A stretch of DNA of 64,000 nucleotides from Algoriphagus sp. (GCF_029254265.1 NZ_JAQWXX010000027.1:42115-106114); one strand, 5' to 3'. Numbered from the stretch's first letter, positions 26,874 to 37,094 are shown. Made by a program: numbers and translations. Notes: generated from the letters alone by a model not told the origin.

Positions 26874-29731
26874 AAACATCTCAAAGCTATCGTAGAGATT
26901 TTTATTGGACAATTGGCCTAGGGTGCATCCTGATAGTATTGATTTTAATTTTAGGGGTAAGTTTTTTTAATGCCTTGAATAATACCCAGATTAATTCTAG
27001 AAAAGAATTTCTTAGAAAGCAGACAGAACTCGCTGCTATAGATTTAGAGATAGAAATAAGCCGTTTCATGGATTATGCCAATTCCCTAAGTGACTATTTA
27101 GAGGATTCGGATCTGGACGAGCAAGATTATAATGCTGATTTTACAAAATCCACCAAAAGAGTATTCATAAATTACTTTGGTCTGATTGATACCGTTTTAG
27201 TGGATTTTAAGGACTCCGTTATTTTCATGACTCAAACTCCCAGAAATGATTTTATAAGGGGTGTCTACAAATCAGATGTAGAATCTTTTAGAAATTCAGA
27301 ATATCATTATGAATTACAGGGAAAAGAAATAGGGATTAGAATTATTTTTAAGTTGAACCCTGTGGCTTTTACCAAGGATTTTGTAAAAAATTATTACCTG
27401 AATCCAGAAGGGAATAAGAGTTTATTTCTTAATGGGAAATTCCAAAATATAAATCCAGGTGATGGGTTTTCTGATTTAGAAATAGATTCGGAGTCCTACC
27501 AAAAATTAATAGAAGATATTAAAATAGGGATTTTAGGAGTTTATGAACTGGGCTGGACTTATGAAAATGTTGAACATAGAGGAATACTAGCCCAGTACCC
27601 CTTTCGATTTGGAGATATTTCTCCAGGTTCCTCTTTATTATTTATGATTGAGTCTGAACCGATTACCGAAGGGGTTTATAGAACTTATTTTCTTTTGTTT
27701 TTGGGATTGGTTTTTCTGCTGGTGGGGATTATTATCCTATTTACTTTTTTCTTGCGTAATAGAATTAAATCCGAACGCCTATTGATCAAACGATCAAAAG
27801 AAATTTCAGAACTTTTTGATCAGCAGAATTTATTGTTGAAGGAATTACATGGATTCGTATTCTTTCATGATCACAAAGGCAAAATCATTCGAGTAAGCGA
27901 TGAAGTATCAGAGGTGTTGGGGGTTTCAAAAGATCGCTTTATATCAGCTTTTAATGATAAAAAGGATCAAAAAGATGCAGGGAAAATTAGAGATTTAGTC
28001 AAAAAAGCACTCCATGATAAAGCCTCATATATTGATTTTGAATATGACTTTATTAAGGCGAATGGGAAAGTTATTTATTTAAGAATTTTCGAAAAACTAG
28101 TCTTTGATGACAATGGCAAATTCACAGGAGGAATTGGAATTTGTACTGATATAACAAGAAGTCATATCGCCCAGCAAGATTTGGTTCAAAGTGAAAAACG
28201 CTTGAGAATTTTAATTGAAAATATCCCGGATTTTATATTTATCTATGATAATGAGGGTTTTATCATAGATTATCAAGTCCAACTAATAGATGATTTAGTA
28301 AAGCCTGGTTTCAATCTTTTGGGGAAAAATTTCAGCGAAGTAATTCCTGAAAATCAAATTGAGCATATAAAGTCAGCTTTTAAGCTTGCACGAAAAACCG
28401 GAACGCTTCAGTCTGTAGATTTAAAGTCAAGAATTAATTCAATCGTGAAATATTTTGAAGTTAAAATATTTCCCCTTGATGAAACCAAAATGATGTCTAT
28501 TTCCAGAGATATCACTAGTCAGCGAATTTGGGAGCAAGGACTTTTGGATGCTATGAATGCTGCAGATCAAGCAAATAGAGCCAAATCCGATTTTTTGGCA
28601 AATATGAGTCATGAGATTCGAACTCCTATGAATGGGTTGCTAGGGATTATTGACTTACTGGAGCAAACAAAAATGGATGATACTCAAAATGAATATCTGA
28701 AAATCATTAAAAACTCCGGGAATTCTCTTTTGAATATTATCCGAGACATTCTAGATTATTCAAAGATTGAATCCGGGAAAATTGAGATCCATAATTCGGT
28801 TTTCATTCCTAAAGATGAATTGGAAAAACAGGTTCAGATTTTATCTGGACTAGCACAAAAGAAAAAAATAGAGGTCAGTATCTCGTTTTCAGAAGGAACT
28901 GATCTTGCATTGGAAGGTGATATTGAAAAGATTAAACAGGTCTTTTTGAATATTCTTGGAAATGCTTTAAAATTTACTCCTGGACATGGGAAAGTAATAA
29001 TTTCGGTATCCACAGAAGAGGTTTCGGATGACCTTGTTTTTCTGAATGTATCTGTAAAGGATACAGGAATTGGAATTCCCAAAGATTTGATTCCACATCT
29101 TACAGATCCCTTTTTTCAAGTCGATAGCTCAAAAACACGTTCTTTTCAAGGAACAGGTTTGGGACTGGCCATCTCTAAAAGAATTGTGGAAATGCTGGGT
29201 GGAGAGTTGAAAATAATAAGCGAAGACAGATTAGGCTCAGAATTTATTTTTAATGTTCTTTTAAAGATCTCAACAAATTCAGTTACTGACCAAAGCTCAA
29301 CCTTCGATCAAAATAGAAAAAGTTGGATTGGAATGGCTAGTGAATATCCTCTTAGACTTTTATTGGCAGAGGATAATGACTTGAATCTTCAGTTGATGAA
29401 TCTAATGTTAGAACAGTTGGGATATAGTTTTGACATCGCAAAAAATGGAAAAGAAGCTGTTGAATTAGTGAATTCCAATGATTATGACTTGATCTTAATG
29501 GATGTTCAAATGCCGATATTGAATGGACTAGAGGCCTCTAAATTGATTAAGTCAATGCCTTACTCACATCATCCTTATATAATAGGGCTTTCGGCTAATG
29601 TTTTTGATGAAGATCGAAAGATGGCTTTTGAATCTGGAATGGATGATTACTTGACTAAACCGATTCGATTGATTTCACTTGCCGAAAAGCTGAAGTTGTT
29701 TTCTACCCGAATTCAACAAGAAGAAAAATAA
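26870..29731 (+). CDS. Hybrid sensor histidine kinase/response regulator
   Basis: A 953-residue membrane kinase. TM1 is at about 13-34 and TM2 at about 268-292, enclosing a periplasmic sensor domain of some 230 residues. Two PAS domains follow (about 320-435 and 443-555). HisKA has H581 in the NMSHEIRTPMNG box. The ATPase has the N box (ILGNALKFTP), G1 (DTGIGIP) and G2 (GTGLGLAIS). A C-terminal receiver has acidic residues LLAEDND and phosphoacceptor D878 in LMDVQMP. No DNA-binding output domain is attached, so phosphate must pass on or act through an unseen partner. Coupled to the upstream lipoprotein and closed by a terminator. Confidence 0.94.
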   Translation: MKTSQSYRRDFYWTIGLGCILIVLILILGVSFFNALNNTQINSRKEFLRKQTELAAIDLEIEISRFMDYANSLSDYLEDSDLDEQDYNADFTKSTKRVFINYFGLIDTVLVDFKDSVIFMTQTPRNDFIRGVYKSDVESFRNSEYHYELQGKEIGIRIIFKLNPVAFTKDFVKNYYLNPEGNKSLFLNGKFQNINPGDGFSDLEIDSESYQKLIEDIKIGILGVYELGWTYENVEHRGILAQYPFRFGDISPGSSLLFMIESEPITEGVYRTYFLLFLGLVFLLVGIIILFTFFLRNRIKSERLLIKRSKEISELFDQQNLLLKELHGFVFFHDHKGKIIRVSDEVSEVLGVSKDRFISAFNDKKDQKDAGKIRDLVKKALHDKASYIDFEYDFIKANGKVIYLRIFEKLVFDDNGKFTGGIGICTDITRSHIAQQDLVQSEKRLRILIENIPDFIFIYDNEGFIIDYQVQLIDDLVKPGFNLLGKNFSEVIPENQIEHIKSAFKLARKTGTLQSVDLKSRINSIVKYFEVKIFPLDETKMMSISRDITSQRIWEQGLLDAMNAADQANRAKSDFLANMSHEIRTPMNGLLGIIDLLEQTKMDDTQNEYLKIIKNSGNSLLNIIRDILDYSKIESGKIEIHNSVFIPKDELEKQVQILSGLAQKKKIEVSISFSEGTDLALEGDIEKIKQVFLNILGNALKFTPGHGKVIISVSTEEVSDDLVFLNVSVKDTGIGIPKDLIPHLTDPFFQVDSSKTRSFQGTGLGLAISKRIVEMLGGELKIISEDRLGSEFIFNVLLKISTNSVTDQSSTFDQNRKSWIGMASEYPLRLLLAEDNDLNLQLMNLMLEQLGYSFDIAKNGKEAVELVNSNDYDLILMDVQMPILNGLEASKLIKSMPYSHHPYIIGLSANVFDEDRKMAFESGMDDYLTKPIRLISLAEKLKLFSTRIQQEEK

Positions 29732-29732
29732 A

Positions 29733-29762
29733 AAAAGGCTGATTTTTTAAATCAGCCATTTT
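29733..29762. terminator. Bidirectional terminator between hybrid kinase and E2 genes
   Basis: Stem GGCTGATTT (29737-29745) / AAATCAGCC (29749-29757). A-run on the left and ATTTTG on the right, so it can serve both converging genes; it is stronger for the minus strand. Confidence 0.8.
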
Positions 29763-29764
29763 GA

Positions 29765-31060
29765 TTACAATGATGTATTGATATCGAATGATTCAAGGTA
29801 GTCTGCGACTTTTCTGACGAACATCCCTCCCAAAGAACCATCCACTACCCGATGGTCATAGGAGTGAGAAAGGAACATCTTATGTCGGATAGCAATCACG
29901 TCACCTGTAGGAGTTTCTACCACAGCAGGCTTTTTGACAATAGCTCCGACGGCCATAATAGCAACCTGTGGTTGAGGAATAATTGGAGTTCCCATGACGT
30001 TGCCAAATGATCCCACATTAGAAACTGTATATGTTCCACCAGCCAGGTCATCAGGACTTAGTTTATTTATTCTAGCACGATTGGCTAAGTCATTTACTTT
30101 CTTTGAAATACCTACAAGGTTCAATTGATCAGCATTTCTAATGACAGGAACTATTAGATTTCCAGATGGAAGTGCTACAGCCATTCCAACGTTAATATCT
30201 TTTTTACGAATAATTCGGTCACCATCAACAGAGATATTGATCATCGGGAAATCCCTTATAGCTTTTGCTACCGCTTCGATAAAAAATGGGGTATAAGTGA
30301 TTCCCTCTCCATACTTTGCTTTGTATGCGTCCTTGTTTTTATTTCTCCAAAGTACAATGTTAGTCATATCTGCTTCCACAAAGGAAGTTACATGAGCTGA
30401 AATCCTCTTGGATTCAATCATGCGCTGGGCAATCATCTTGCGCATACGATCCATTTCGATGATTTCATCAGAAGCTGAAATACTAATCTGAACTTTTGGG
30501 GCAGAAATAGAAGGTGAAGCAATTGCAGCAGAATCAGAAACGCTTTTGCTTCTTTTATCCAAATAAGAAAGCATGTCTTGCTTAGTGACACGGCCTTCTT
30601 TTCCAGTTCCTGGAATTTTGCCTAGTTCACTTTTTGAAATGTTTTCCGCCTTAGCAATGCTTTGCACAAGAGGAGAGTAAAAGCGATCATCCTCAATAGA
30701 ATTATTCTGGACTTCTGAATTTTCAATTATGGAATTAGTAAGTGCTGGAGCTACTTCCAAAATCTCTTCTTTTGGATCCGGTGATTGTGTAGGAGTTACT
30801 GCCGGTTCAGAAACTTCACCACTAGTCTCAATAATTGCTATCGGAGCTCCAACAGCTACAACATCACCTTCTTTGACAAGTATTTTTTTTAATACTCCTC
30901 CATGTATAGTTGGCACTTCCGTGTCTACTTTATCAGTTGCTACCTCTAAGACGGATTCGTCTTGTTCGATTACATCTCCTTCCTTCTTCAGCCAGGTGAG
31001 CACTGTACCTTCTGTGATACTTTCGCCCATTTTGGGCATCAGCATTTCTACACTTGCCAT
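29765..31060 (-). CDS. 2-oxo acid dehydrogenase E2 component (dihydrolipoamide acyltransferase)
   Basis: A 431-residue E2. The N-terminal lipoyl domain has the acceptor lysine in ATDKVDTEVP near residue 43. A linker leads to an E3-binding domain (about 128-168, SPLVQSIAKAE...GKEGRVTKQDML). The C-terminal catalytic domain ends with SHSYDHRVVDGSLGG, which holds the catalytic His and Asp. One lipoyl domain and an E2b-like N-terminus fit a branched-chain 2-oxo acid complex, though pyruvate or 2-oxoglutarate cannot be excluded. No E1 or E3 gene is in this window. It is the last gene after folA-SDR-cinA, 96 bp from cinA. Confidence 0.92.
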   Translation of the reverse strand: MASVEMLMPKMGESITEGTVLTWLKKEGDVIEQDESVLEVATDKVDTEVPTIHGGVLKKILVKEGDVVAVGAPIAIIETSGEVSEPAVTPTQSPDPKEEILEVAPALTNSIIENSEVQNNSIEDDRFYSPLVQSIAKAENISKSELGKIPGTGKEGRVTKQDMLSYLDKRSKSVSDSAAIASPSISAPKVQISISASDEIIEMDRMRKMIAQRMIESKRISAHVTSFVEADMTNIVLWRNKNKDAYKAKYGEGITYTPFFIEAVAKAIRDFPMINISVDGDRIIRKKDINVGMAVALPSGNLIVPVIRNADQLNLVGISKKVNDLANRARINKLSPDDLAGGTYTVSNVGSFGNVMGTPIIPQPQVAIMAVGAIVKKPAVVETPTGDVIAIRHKMFLSHSYDHRVVDGSLGGMFVRKVADYLESFDINTSL

Positions 31061-31156
31061 GATTTTGATTTTATAATTAAATTGGGTTTATATTCAATCT
31101 TTAAAATTAAATTTTATCAAATACTATCCCAAACCTTTCAGTTAAAATTTTATTTG

Positions 31157-32428
31157 CTATTTATTCGAAATACAAATTCTCAGTAAATTTAATACGGCCA
31201 CCCCTGTCAATTGAATATTTAACGCTCGATCCTGCGTCAATTGAAGTTTTTTTGTTTCTATTTGGTCGCCATAGGCACATGCAATCCAGACTGTTCCTAC
31301 GGGTTTCTCATCTGAACCACCATCAGGACCGGCTATGCCACTACTCGATAATCCAAAATCTGCATTAAACTTATCTTTAACTCCTGCCGCCATCTCCCTC
31401 ACGGTCTCTTCACTGACTGCACCATGTAAAGCCAAAGTTTCCTCTTTTACTCCTAGAAGCTCTGTTTTAAACTGATTGTGGTAAGGGACGATAGCACCCT
31501 GGAAATAGGTGCTGCTACCTGCAACACTGGTGATTAAATGGGATATATAACCTCCTGAGCAGCTTTCCGCTAAAGCTATGGTTTTCTTTTGATCCTTCAA
31601 AAGCTTAGCTATAGCAGTTTCTAATGTTTCAGAATCATAGCCATAGACATACTTTTCTATTTTGGGCAAAACTAGGCTAATTTGCTCTTCTATCGCCTTT
31701 TCAAGTTCGGACTTGGATGTTCCGAATCCAGTAAGTCGAAGCTTCACATGTCCAAGCGAAGGAAGATAAGCCAGTCGAATATTTTGAGGTAAAGCATTTT
31801 CCCAATCTGCTATTAAATCTGCCAACCAACTTTCCCCAATCCCTACAGTTTTAATAACTCTATGGAAAATCACCGGTAACGGGAAGATTTTTGGCAATTG
31901 AGGTAAAACGAAGTCCTTCATGAGCTTTTTCATTTCATGAGGCACGCCAGGCATGGACATCCAATACGTATCATTTCGTTCAAACCACATTCCAGGTGCG
32001 GTTCCAACCTCATTTGGAACATAGGTACAACAAGCTGGCAAATGCCCCTGAAGTACATTCAAAGGGGTCATTTCTCTACCCCTTCTTAGAAAAAAGTCAG
32101 AAACTGCTTTAACAGCCTCAGGAACTTCAACGATCGGACATGAAAAATATTCTGCAAGCAATGGCTTGGTTAGATCATCTCTGGTGGGTCCGAGTCCGCC
32201 CGTGATTAGGATAAGATCTGCTCTTGATTCGGCCGCTGAAAATGCAGCTAGGATATCCTTTCTATCATCTCCTACCGTCGTTTTTCGTACCACCTTCACA
32301 CCCATCAAATCAAGCTCTTGACTTATCCAGTGACTGTTCGTATCGACGATTTGTCCGTAGAGTAATTCATCTCCAATTGCTATAATTTCTGCTCTGACGA
32401 CTTTCATTAATTGAGTATTATCGGACAT
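31157..32428 (-). CDS. cinA: CinA-family protein (competence/damage-inducible, NMN amidohydrolase)
   Basis: A 423-residue two-domain CinA. The N-terminal MoaB-like domain starts RAEIIAIGDELLYGQIVDTNS and has LITGGLGPTRDDLT near residue 78. The C-terminal PncC domain has ALAESCSGGYISHLIT near 285 and SSGIAGPDGGSDEKPVGTVW near 365. The protein is linked to ADP-ribose pyrophosphatase and NMN deamidase activities that recycle pyridine nucleotides. Its first ATG overlaps the SDR stop by 11 bp; an internal ATG at 32407 is also possible. Confidence 0.94.
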   Translation of the reverse strand: MSDNTQLMKVVRAEIIAIGDELLYGQIVDTNSHWISQELDLMGVKVVRKTTVGDDRKDILAAFSAAESRADLILITGGLGPTRDDLTKPLLAEYFSCPIVEVPEAVKAVSDFFLRRGREMTPLNVLQGHLPACCTYVPNEVGTAPGMWFERNDTYWMSMPGVPHEMKKLMKDFVLPQLPKIFPLPVIFHRVIKTVGIGESWLADLIADWENALPQNIRLAYLPSLGHVKLRLTGFGTSKSELEKAIEEQISLVLPKIEKYVYGYDSETLETAIAKLLKDQKKTIALAESCSGGYISHLITSVAGSSTYFQGAIVPYHNQFKTELLGVKEETLALHGAVSEETVREMAAGVKDKFNADFGLSSSGIAGPDGGSDEKPVGTVWIACAYGDQIETKKLQLTQDRALNIQLTGVAVLNLLRICISNK

Positions 32429-33203
32429 TTGATTTTCTGAGAATTTTTGAAAAAAGTGTGGGGAAGAAGCGCTTTAAATAGACCACATAGGTTTCTTTTC
32501 CTCCTATGTAAACTTCCTCCTTTTTGGAATTCAATGCTTTAAATATTGCTTTAGCACAATCTTCTGGACTCATGCCATTTGCCTGAGCTTCGTCCATTTC
32601 ATTAAGTGCCGAACCATCAGCAGTAAGTGCGTTGATTGAAACATTGGTTTTTATAAATCCTGGGCAAATCATGGTCACAGTGACGTTTTCCTCAAAAAGC
32701 TCTGCTCTTAAAGATTCAAAGAATCCATGCAGGGCGTGTTTTGAAGCTGCATAACTGGATCTAAATTGAGTTCCAAACTTTCCTACGAGTGAAGTGACTA
32801 CTCCGAATTGACCTGATTTATTTTGTATGAAATGGGGGAGAAGGGCTTTTGTTAATCCCACTGTTCCAAAGAAATTCACTTCCATCAATTTTCGGTCTAC
32901 TTCCAGTGTTGTTTCGTGAATCAGAGATCGTTGACTGATTCCTCCATTATGAAGCATGATATCTATTTTTCCAAACGCCTGGATAGCTTCCTTTGTTTTT
33001 GAAGGAAAAGAACCCTGATCAATCAAGTCCAAAGGCAAGACATAGCATCGTTCTGGAAAAGTGCAAGACTTTTTGACACTTACTAATGCCTCTTCATTTC
33101 TGGCGGATAAGATGACATTGTATCCTTTTGAATTGAATAATTTAGCAGCTCCTTCTCCGATCCCTGAGGATGCACCAGTGATCCAGATAGTTTGATTAGG
33201 CAT
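32418..33203 (-). CDS. Short-chain dehydrogenase/reductase
   Basis: A 261-residue classical SDR. The nucleotide-binding motif WITGASSGIGEGAAKL is at the N-terminus; NGGISQRS near residue 87 replaces the common NNAG; the active site is SSYAASKHAL with Tyr and Lys near 153-157. The substrate is unknown. It overlaps folA by 8 bp and cinA by 11 bp, so the three are co-translated. Confidence 0.9.
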   Translation of the reverse strand: MPNQTIWITGASSGIGEGAAKLFNSKGYNVILSARNEEALVSVKKSCTFPERCYVLPLDLIDQGSFPSKTKEAIQAFGKIDIMLHNGGISQRSLIHETTLEVDRKLMEVNFFGTVGLTKALLPHFIQNKSGQFGVVTSLVGKFGTQFRSSYAASKHALHGFFESLRAELFEENVTVTMICPGFIKTNVSINALTADGSALNEMDEAQANGMSPEDCAKAIFKALNSKKEEVYIGGKETYVVYLKRFFPTLFSKILRKSNVR

Positions 33204-33705
33204 TTTCTTTTTGGATTCTTTCGTAGTTTACAAATGAAAATGAATATTGATGTTTTTCATCCTTTGGGTGAAATTCACGGAAAGTCTCCTTCCACTCTTC
33301 CCTGCTAAACTCAGGGAAATAAGTATCTCCTTCTGGAGAGACATCCACTTCGGTGAGTAATAATTCATCGGCAAGGTTTATAGTCTGATTGTAAATCTCA
33401 CCACCGCCAATTACATAGAGTGTATCTATTTGTAGTTTGCTTGCAAAAATAAATGCCTCTTCTACAGTTTGAAAAACATAATGGCCCTCAGGAACGGTGT
33501 AATTTTTATTTCTGGTGACAACTAAGTGAGTCCGGTTGGGTAGAGGATTCCCAAGTGACTCAAAAGTTTTTCTCCCCATCAAGATGTAATGTCCTGAAGT
33601 AATAGATTTAAACCGTTTGAAATCTACTGGTAATCTCCAGACTAAATCATTTTCCTTTCCAATGACATTGTTCTTTGCCAAAGCTGCAATAAGTGAAATC
33701 TTCAT
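33196..33705 (-). CDS. folA: Dihydrofolate reductase
   Basis: A 169-residue DHFR, reducing dihydrofolate with NADPH. The N-terminus MKISLIAALAKNNVIGKENDLVWRLPVDFKRF holds the acidic active-site region; HYILMGRKTFESLG near residue 38 and TLYVIGGGEIYNQTI near 94 are the cofactor loops. First gene of folA-SDR-cinA. Thymidylate synthase, its common partner, is not in this window. Confidence 0.95.
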   Translation of the reverse strand: MKISLIAALAKNNVIGKENDLVWRLPVDFKRFKSITSGHYILMGRKTFESLGNPLPNRTHLVVTRNKNYTVPEGHYVFQTVEEAFIFASKLQIDTLYVIGGGEIYNQTINLADELLLTEVDVSPEGDTYFPEFSREEWKETFREFHPKDEKHQYSFSFVNYERIQKENA

Positions 33706-33770
33706 TTTTTAATCTTATATGTCATGAAGATAACACGCCTCAGTGCTTTAAAAAATAATTAAAGTCAGAA

Positions 33771-34688
33771 TTACTGTTGCTTCATACTTTGCATCATGTT
33801 TGGATAATCTGACATTTTGAAAGTCTTGGGCTGTGATGCTTGTATATCAATCACTTTCATCATTACCTCAGATCCATCTGTAGATGTGAAATCCATTTCC
33901 ATGAAATTTCCTTTTGGCATATTTGCAAAATGGTCAGCATATTTTTCCTGCATTTTGCTACTTGCAAATGGACTGTTACTGCTCCAAAATGAATTTGATC
34001 CATTGATCAGATCTTCTGTAATCCAATAGGTACCTTGACCATCTTCACTTTTTACAAAATATTCGTCACAGGTATAGCCAAGGATTTCTTTTGTATTGCC
34101 TGTTTTTTCAATTTTAAAATTTGACTCTTCTACTGAGACTGCGGTATCATCTAAGACATCATCAAAATCCAATTTATAGGCAAAACTGTTTTTTGTCTCC
34201 TCATTATCCATCAATAGAATGGAAGCTTTATTTTCCATATCAAAGATCATGGTGGTAATGGTGCTTGGATTCTTTGGGTCTGAAATTTCCATACCTGTGT
34301 ACTCCGAATTTTGACCTAAATAAGATTTCATAGTCATTGGATCCATAGATTTACCTTTTTCATCTTTTGTCTGAAGTTCCATTGTCACGAATCCAGTGAA
34401 CTCATAAGAATCTGCTGTGGGCACTTCTTCTCCTATTCCAGCTAAAATCTTGTCCATATCGAAATTGACTGGAGCTCCCTGAGCATCCTCACCATAAAGT
34501 CCCGCCAATTGTTTTTCGAGTTGACGAGCCATCATCTTCTGAGCTTCCTCTTCGACCTTTTGTTCAATGGCATTTTCCATTCCCTGGGATGCCGCTTTCT
34601 TTAATTTCTTGATAAATTGAGCTTCTGAGGCAGTTGAAAGCCCAAATAGTGAGGAAAAAAGCAAAATTTTAATTCCAATAGTTTTCAT
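33771..34688 (-). CDS. DUF4412-containing secreted protein
   Basis: A 305-residue exported protein with a signal peptide (about residues 1-23) and a charged helical region (about 25-65). The beta-rich DUF4412 domain follows from about 95, including the segment ILGYTCDEYFVKSEDGQGTYWI. The domain is found in many Bacteroidota envelope proteins and is distantly LolA-like in style. The function is unknown. Single gene between folA and fmt units. Confidence 0.78.
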   Translation of the reverse strand: MKTIGIKILLFSSLFGLSTASEAQFIKKLKKAASQGMENAIEQKVEEEAQKMMARQLEKQLAGLYGEDAQGAPVNFDMDKILAGIGEEVPTADSYEFTGFVTMELQTKDEKGKSMDPMTMKSYLGQNSEYTGMEISDPKNPSTITTMIFDMENKASILLMDNEETKNSFAYKLDFDDVLDDTAVSVEESNFKIEKTGNTKEILGYTCDEYFVKSEDGQGTYWITEDLINGSNSFWSSNSPFASSKMQEKYADHFANMPKGNFMEMDFTSTDGSEVMMKVIDIQASQPKTFKMSDYPNMMQSMKQQ

Positions 34689-34857
34689 AATGGATAGATT
34701 TAAAAGTGAATGAATAACAATTCAAGTTCTAAAAAATCAATTGAATATTGAAATAATTACGAATTTATCTTGCAAGCAAAATTATTTAAGCTGGCTCCTA
34801 AATCTCTAAACTTATTAGTAATCTCAGCTTGAAATTTAGTAGTTCGAGAAGTACTGA

Positions 34858-35781
34858 TTAAAAATTATACCCTCTCAAAAAATCACCAATATTCATTCGC
34901 TTTTTTCCTTCCAATTGAAGCTCTAAAATTTCCAATACTCCATCTCCAGTTTGAAACTTCAGAAAGGTCTTTCCATCTGTGCTATAACCCCCAACTTCCG
35001 TTTTTGATAAATTGCTCTCTGACACTGCGGTTTTAAAAATCTTACAGTTTTTTCCATCCAAACTGGTCCATGCTGCGGGATAAGGAGAGAGTCCACGCAC
35101 CAAATTGTGGATAGACTCTGCAGAATTCCCCCAATTGATTTCACAGGTCTCTTTGAAGATCTTCGGAGCATGGTGGATTGCTTTGGATTCGTCCTGAACT
35201 TGAGGAAATACTTTATTCTCGGCAATTGCTTCTACCGTCCTCAAGACCAGTTCTGCCCCTTTGGACATCAGTTTTTCATACACAGAGCCCAAATCATCTT
35301 CTGGAAGAATAGCTACTTTTTCCTGAAATATGATGCTTCCCGTGTCGATCTCATGCTTGAGGAAAAAAGTCGTAACACCTGTTTCTTTTTCGCCATTAAT
35401 AATAGCCCAATTGATTGGTGCCGCACCTCGATAATCGGGTAGAAGGGAGGCATGTAAATTAAATGTTCCGATAGGTGGCATATTCCAGACGGATTCCGGA
35501 AGCATTCTAAAGGCCACCACAATTTGAAGATCGGCATCCAAAGCCTTCAATTCAGCCTGGAACTCTGGTGATTTAAGATTTGTGGGTTGAAGTACCTTTA
35601 GGCGAAGATTTTCGGCAGCTTCCTTGACAGGTGAAGGAATTAATTTCTGACCTCTTCCTTTGGGTTTATCGGGAGCGGTAATCACCCCCACTACATTCCA
35701 GCCATTTTTCACTAAAATTTCAAGTGAAGGAACCGCAAACTCCGGAGTTCCCATATATACAATTCGTAAATCCTTTTTCAT
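34858..35781 (-). CDS. fmt: Methionyl-tRNA formyltransferase
   Basis: A 307-residue Fmt, formylating initiator Met-tRNA with 10-formyl-THF. MGTPEFAVPSLEIL at the N-terminus; the catalytic NLHASLLPDYRGAAPINWAI near residue 107 (Asn and His) and HEIDTGSIIFQE near 143 (Asp). The C-terminal tRNA-binding domain has LVRGLSPYPAAWT. Peptide deformylase is not nearby. Confidence 0.96.
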   Translation of the reverse strand: MKKDLRIVYMGTPEFAVPSLEILVKNGWNVVGVITAPDKPKGRGQKLIPSPVKEAAENLRLKVLQPTNLKSPEFQAELKALDADLQIVVAFRMLPESVWNMPPIGTFNLHASLLPDYRGAAPINWAIINGEKETGVTTFFLKHEIDTGSIIFQEKVAILPEDDLGSVYEKLMSKGAELVLRTVEAIAENKVFPQVQDESKAIHHAPKIFKETCEINWGNSAESIHNLVRGLSPYPAAWTSLDGKNCKIFKTAVSESNLSKTEVGGYSTDGKTFLKFQTGDGVLEILELQLEGKKRMNIGDFLRGYNF

Positions 35782-35867
35782 ATTATAACTTGAAACTGCT
35801 CCTTTTAATTTGTGTTTATACTTTAATTGATACTTTCATAAAAAATATAAAATAATCTGAAATTCAA

Positions 35868-37055
35868 TTATTTATAAATCAGATATTTATTTCTCATAGC
35901 TTTGTATTCTTCGAGATCAGACTGCCAAGAAGCTTTGATTTCTGATTCAGTTTTCCCTTCCAAGATCATCTTTTTCAACTCATCTGTCCCAGCTAGAGTA
36001 TTGAAATAATTTGTGAAAAAAGCTTTTCCTTTTCCTGATTTCTGAAAAGCATCCATTAGATATTTCAAAGTGAACTGGTGGCTGAGTGGTTCATTTCTTA
36101 AATCAACCCCATAGCAAAGTTTGTCCTGAAGTGGGGGTGTTTTAGACATCCCATCAATAGATACTGGAGTGAAAGTAAAATCGCCAAAAGCAGGATCAGG
36201 ATAGCCATAAACCTGGAATGGAAAGTAAGTTCCCCTACCTAGCGAGACGATAGTTCCCTCAAAAAAGCATGTGCTAGGATACAATCGTATTGAAAGATCA
36301 TTAGGAAGGTTGGGAGAAGGCTTTACAGGTAGGTTATATGTTTTATCATGAGACCAATTGGCTACTGGGATAACCTTAAGGTTTGCAGTCAACCCGCCTT
36401 TTAGCCATTTCTCACCGTTGATCATTTGCGCTAATTCACCCACCGTCAACCCGTGTACGACTGGGATTGGATGCATTCCTACAAAGCTTTGAAATCCTTC
36501 TTTTAATACCGGTCCATCAATGTAACTGCCATTTGGATTGGGTCTGTCAAAAATAATGACCTCTTTGCCATTTTCTGCTGCAGTTTCCATGACATAATGC
36601 ATCGTAGAAATGTATGTAAAGAATCGTATTCCTACATCCTGTAAATCAAAAATGATCACGTCGAGATCCTTGAATTGTTCTGCAGTAGGTTTTTTATTAT
36701 TTCCGTACAAAGAAATGATGGGCAATCCGGTTTTTTCATCAATCGTGTTATCGACTTTTTCTCCAGCATCGGCTTTGCCTCGAAATCCGTGCTCTGGAAC
36801 AAATACTTTTTTAAGATCTACACCTTCCTCCAAAAGAAAGTCGACCACATGTTTTCCAGGTGTATTGGTAAGAATACTGGTCTGATTTGCAACGATTCCC
36901 ACCTTTTTACCTTTCAGCAAAGGAAGGTAAAGAGATGCCTGGTCAGCTGCAGGTAAAATACTGCTTTGCTGCGCTGGATAATTGAAAGCTGAGAAAAATA
37001 AAGCGGTACATAAACCGAAAATGGAAATAAAGGATGTTAGTTTCATTTGCTTCAT
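35868..37055 (-). CDS. namZ: Exo-beta-N-acetylmuramidase NamZ (DUF1343)
   Basis: A 395-residue secreted DUF1343 protein with a signal peptide (about residues 1-27; an ATG at codon 4 is an alternative start). Family motifs are KVGIVANQTSI near residue 52, VPEHGFRGKADAG near 86 and FDRPNPNG near 168. The DUF1343 family is now NamZ (Bacillus subtilis, Tannerella forsythia), which releases MurNAc from peptidoglycan chain ends. Supports cell wall recycling. Divergent from the LolC/E-like permease gene with only 39 bp between. Confidence 0.88.
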   Translation of the reverse strand: MKQMKLTSFISIFGLCTALFFSAFNYPAQQSSILPAADQASLYLPLLKGKKVGIVANQTSILTNTPGKHVVDFLLEEGVDLKKVFVPEHGFRGKADAGEKVDNTIDEKTGLPIISLYGNNKKPTAEQFKDLDVIIFDLQDVGIRFFTYISTMHYVMETAAENGKEVIIFDRPNPNGSYIDGPVLKEGFQSFVGMHPIPVVHGLTVGELAQMINGEKWLKGGLTANLKVIPVANWSHDKTYNLPVKPSPNLPNDLSIRLYPSTCFFEGTIVSLGRGTYFPFQVYGYPDPAFGDFTFTPVSIDGMSKTPPLQDKLCYGVDLRNEPLSHQFTLKYLMDAFQKSGKGKAFFTNYFNTLAGTDELKKMILEGKTESEIKASWQSDLEEYKAMRNKYLIYK

Positions 37056-37094
37056 GCTATTTTGCGTTCAGATTAAACAAATTAAAGCAGTCAA

